Source: Prevotella sp.
GTDB taxonomy: Bacteria > Bacteroidota > Bacteroidia > Bacteroidales > Dysgonomonadaceae
DNA: 6,695 nt
Assembly: GCA_031260865.1 (NCBI GenBank)
Contig: JAISKQ010000284.1
Span: forward strand, 1-6,695
Direction of reading: 5' to 3'
Within the stretch, counting starts at the first letter, position 1. The number at the start of each line of letters is the position of its first letter. The notes under the pieces are model-generated. The model worked only from the letters and a program-made list of their open reading frames with translations, was not told the DNA's origin and searched no databases. This document shows, piece after piece, positions 6,017-6,695 of the stretch. A program made the position numbers and the translations under genes.

Positions 6017-6695
6017 ATGAAGCGAATCTCTGTTTTATTATGTGCGGCAGTTTTATCTGTAACTACATTTTCTATGTTTGCTCAAGATAACGAACAGGTA
6101 ACAACCAACGTTAGTAAGGCAAAAAATAACTGGTTTATATCTTTGGGAGGCGGCCCCAGTATATTACAAGCTGAACAAGATCAAGATAAACCGTATGGCG
6201 AACGCATTCGGTTTGCAGCGGAACTTTCAGTAGGAAAATGGTTTACCCCTTATTTTGGTGCACGTTTACAGTTAACCGGAGGTCCATTAAGAGGATATAA
6301 CTACCAAGAAAACCACGGAGGTGAACTGAAAGAACGTTACCTTCGAGAAGACAGAAGTCGTGGAGAATATCCACTTGGCGTAACGTTCGGTAAGGATGGA
6401 CAACCGAATTGGAGCGGCATTGAAACAGTAGGTAATGGTTTTTGGCAGGATTTCAACTATGGCGCAGCTACTATTGACTTGATGGCTAACTTGACAAACC
6501 TTTTCCAAGGTTACTACAAAGAAAATAAGGTGGATATCATACCCTATTTGGGAGGTGGATGGATACATGCTACTGAAAGTAATACCAATCCTGTTCATGA
6601 CGGAATAGTAGGTAAATTGGGTGCACGCGTAAATTTCAATTTGAATCCCAAATGGGCGATTTACTTAGATCCGCAAGCTTATTTTTCCAGCGACG
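6017..6695 (+). CDS. Outer-membrane beta-barrel protein, probably OmpA family (partial, 3' end cut by window)
   Basis: An open frame starts at ATG 6017 and runs to the window edge (226 complete codons), so its C-terminus is not seen. Residues 1-22 are a signal peptide (MKR, hydrophobic core, SMFA|Q). The mature part shows the alternating strands of an outer-membrane barrel: WFISLGGGPSI (39-49), LSVGKWFTPYFGARLQL (70-86), FNYGAATIDLMANLTNLFQGYY (146-167), IIPYLGGGWI (174-183), GKLGARVNFNLNPKWAIYLDPQAYF (199-223). The pattern of 'VGKWFTP.FG.RLQ' followed by 'Y...D.M.NL.NL..GY' and 'PY.G.G' is what I recall from the N-terminal barrels of Bacteroidales OmpA-family porins, in which an OmpA peptidoglycan-binding domain would follow. 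That domain lies outside the window, so the call rests on the barrel alone. It begins 24 bp after the kinase gene, behind an all-A/T leader with no Shine-Dalgarno site. It could belong to the export operon or have its own transcript; no clear promoter separates them. Confidence 0.85.
   Translation, partial: MKRISVLLCAAVLSVTTFSMFAQDNEQVTTNVSKAKNNWFISLGGGPSILQAEQDQDKPYGERIRFAAELSVGKWFTPYFGARLQLTGGPLRGYNYQENHGGELKERYLREDRSRGEYPLGVTFGKDGQPNWSGIETVGNGFWQDFNYGAATIDLMANLTNLFQGYYKENKVDIIPYLGGGWIHATESNTNPVHDGIVGKLGARVNFNLNPKWAIYLDPQAYFSSD

Overview
The window looks like a chromosomal fragment of a member of the Bacteroidota, most likely order Bacteroidales; a Dysgonomonas/Proteiniphilum/Parabacteroides-like source is my guess, not proven. 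Four things point there: a low-GC, A-rich sequence with no Shine-Dalgarno sites before the starts; a type IX secretion (T9SS) type-A C-terminal signal; a Bacteroidetes-style Wza lipoprotein and Wzc-like BY-kinase; and signal peptides that all end just before a glutamine.

Six genes lie head-to-tail on the + strand with gaps of 10, 13, -4 (overlap), 7 and 24 bp, so they read as one operon. The promoter must lie left of the window, because only 20 bp precede gene 1, and the last gene runs off the right edge. Layout: (1) 21-1703, a secreted beta-rich protein with a T9SS CTD; (2) 1714-2496, a smaller secreted protein that shares one domain with gene 1 but has no CTD; (3) 2510-2797, a 95-aa exported acidic micro-protein ending in PIGEG, a hydrophobic helix and a basic tail, which resembles an exosortase/PEP-CTERM-like tripartite signal; (4) 2794-3615, a Wza-type outer-membrane polysaccharide export lipoprotein; (5) 3623-5992, a Wzc-type polysaccharide co-polymerase fused to a BY-kinase, with a tail of nine Tyr alternating with Gly; (6) 6017 to the end, the N-terminal beta-barrel part of an outer-membrane protein, probably of the OmpA family.

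Genes 4 and 5 form the envelope-spanning export machine for a capsule or exopolysaccharide. Genes 1-3 are exported proteins made from the same transcript. Gene 3 overlaps gene 4 by four bases (ATGA), which ties the small protein to the export lipoprotein. The working hypothesis is a matrix or surface-layer locus in which a polysaccharide is exported together with dedicated surface proteins that carry two different C-terminal sorting tags. No glycosyltransferase, flippase, polymerase or exosortase gene is visible in the window.

Three pieces of DNA structure sit inside coding sequence: a perfect 10-bp stem with a 7-nt loop early in gene 2 (1758-1784), a perfect 18-bp palindrome near the end of gene 4 (3572-3589), and an in-frame hexanucleotide repeat encoding the Gly-Tyr tail of gene 5. 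I saw no RNA genes, insertion sequences, CRISPR arrays or convincing terminators, and there is no gene-free stretch longer than 24 bp.
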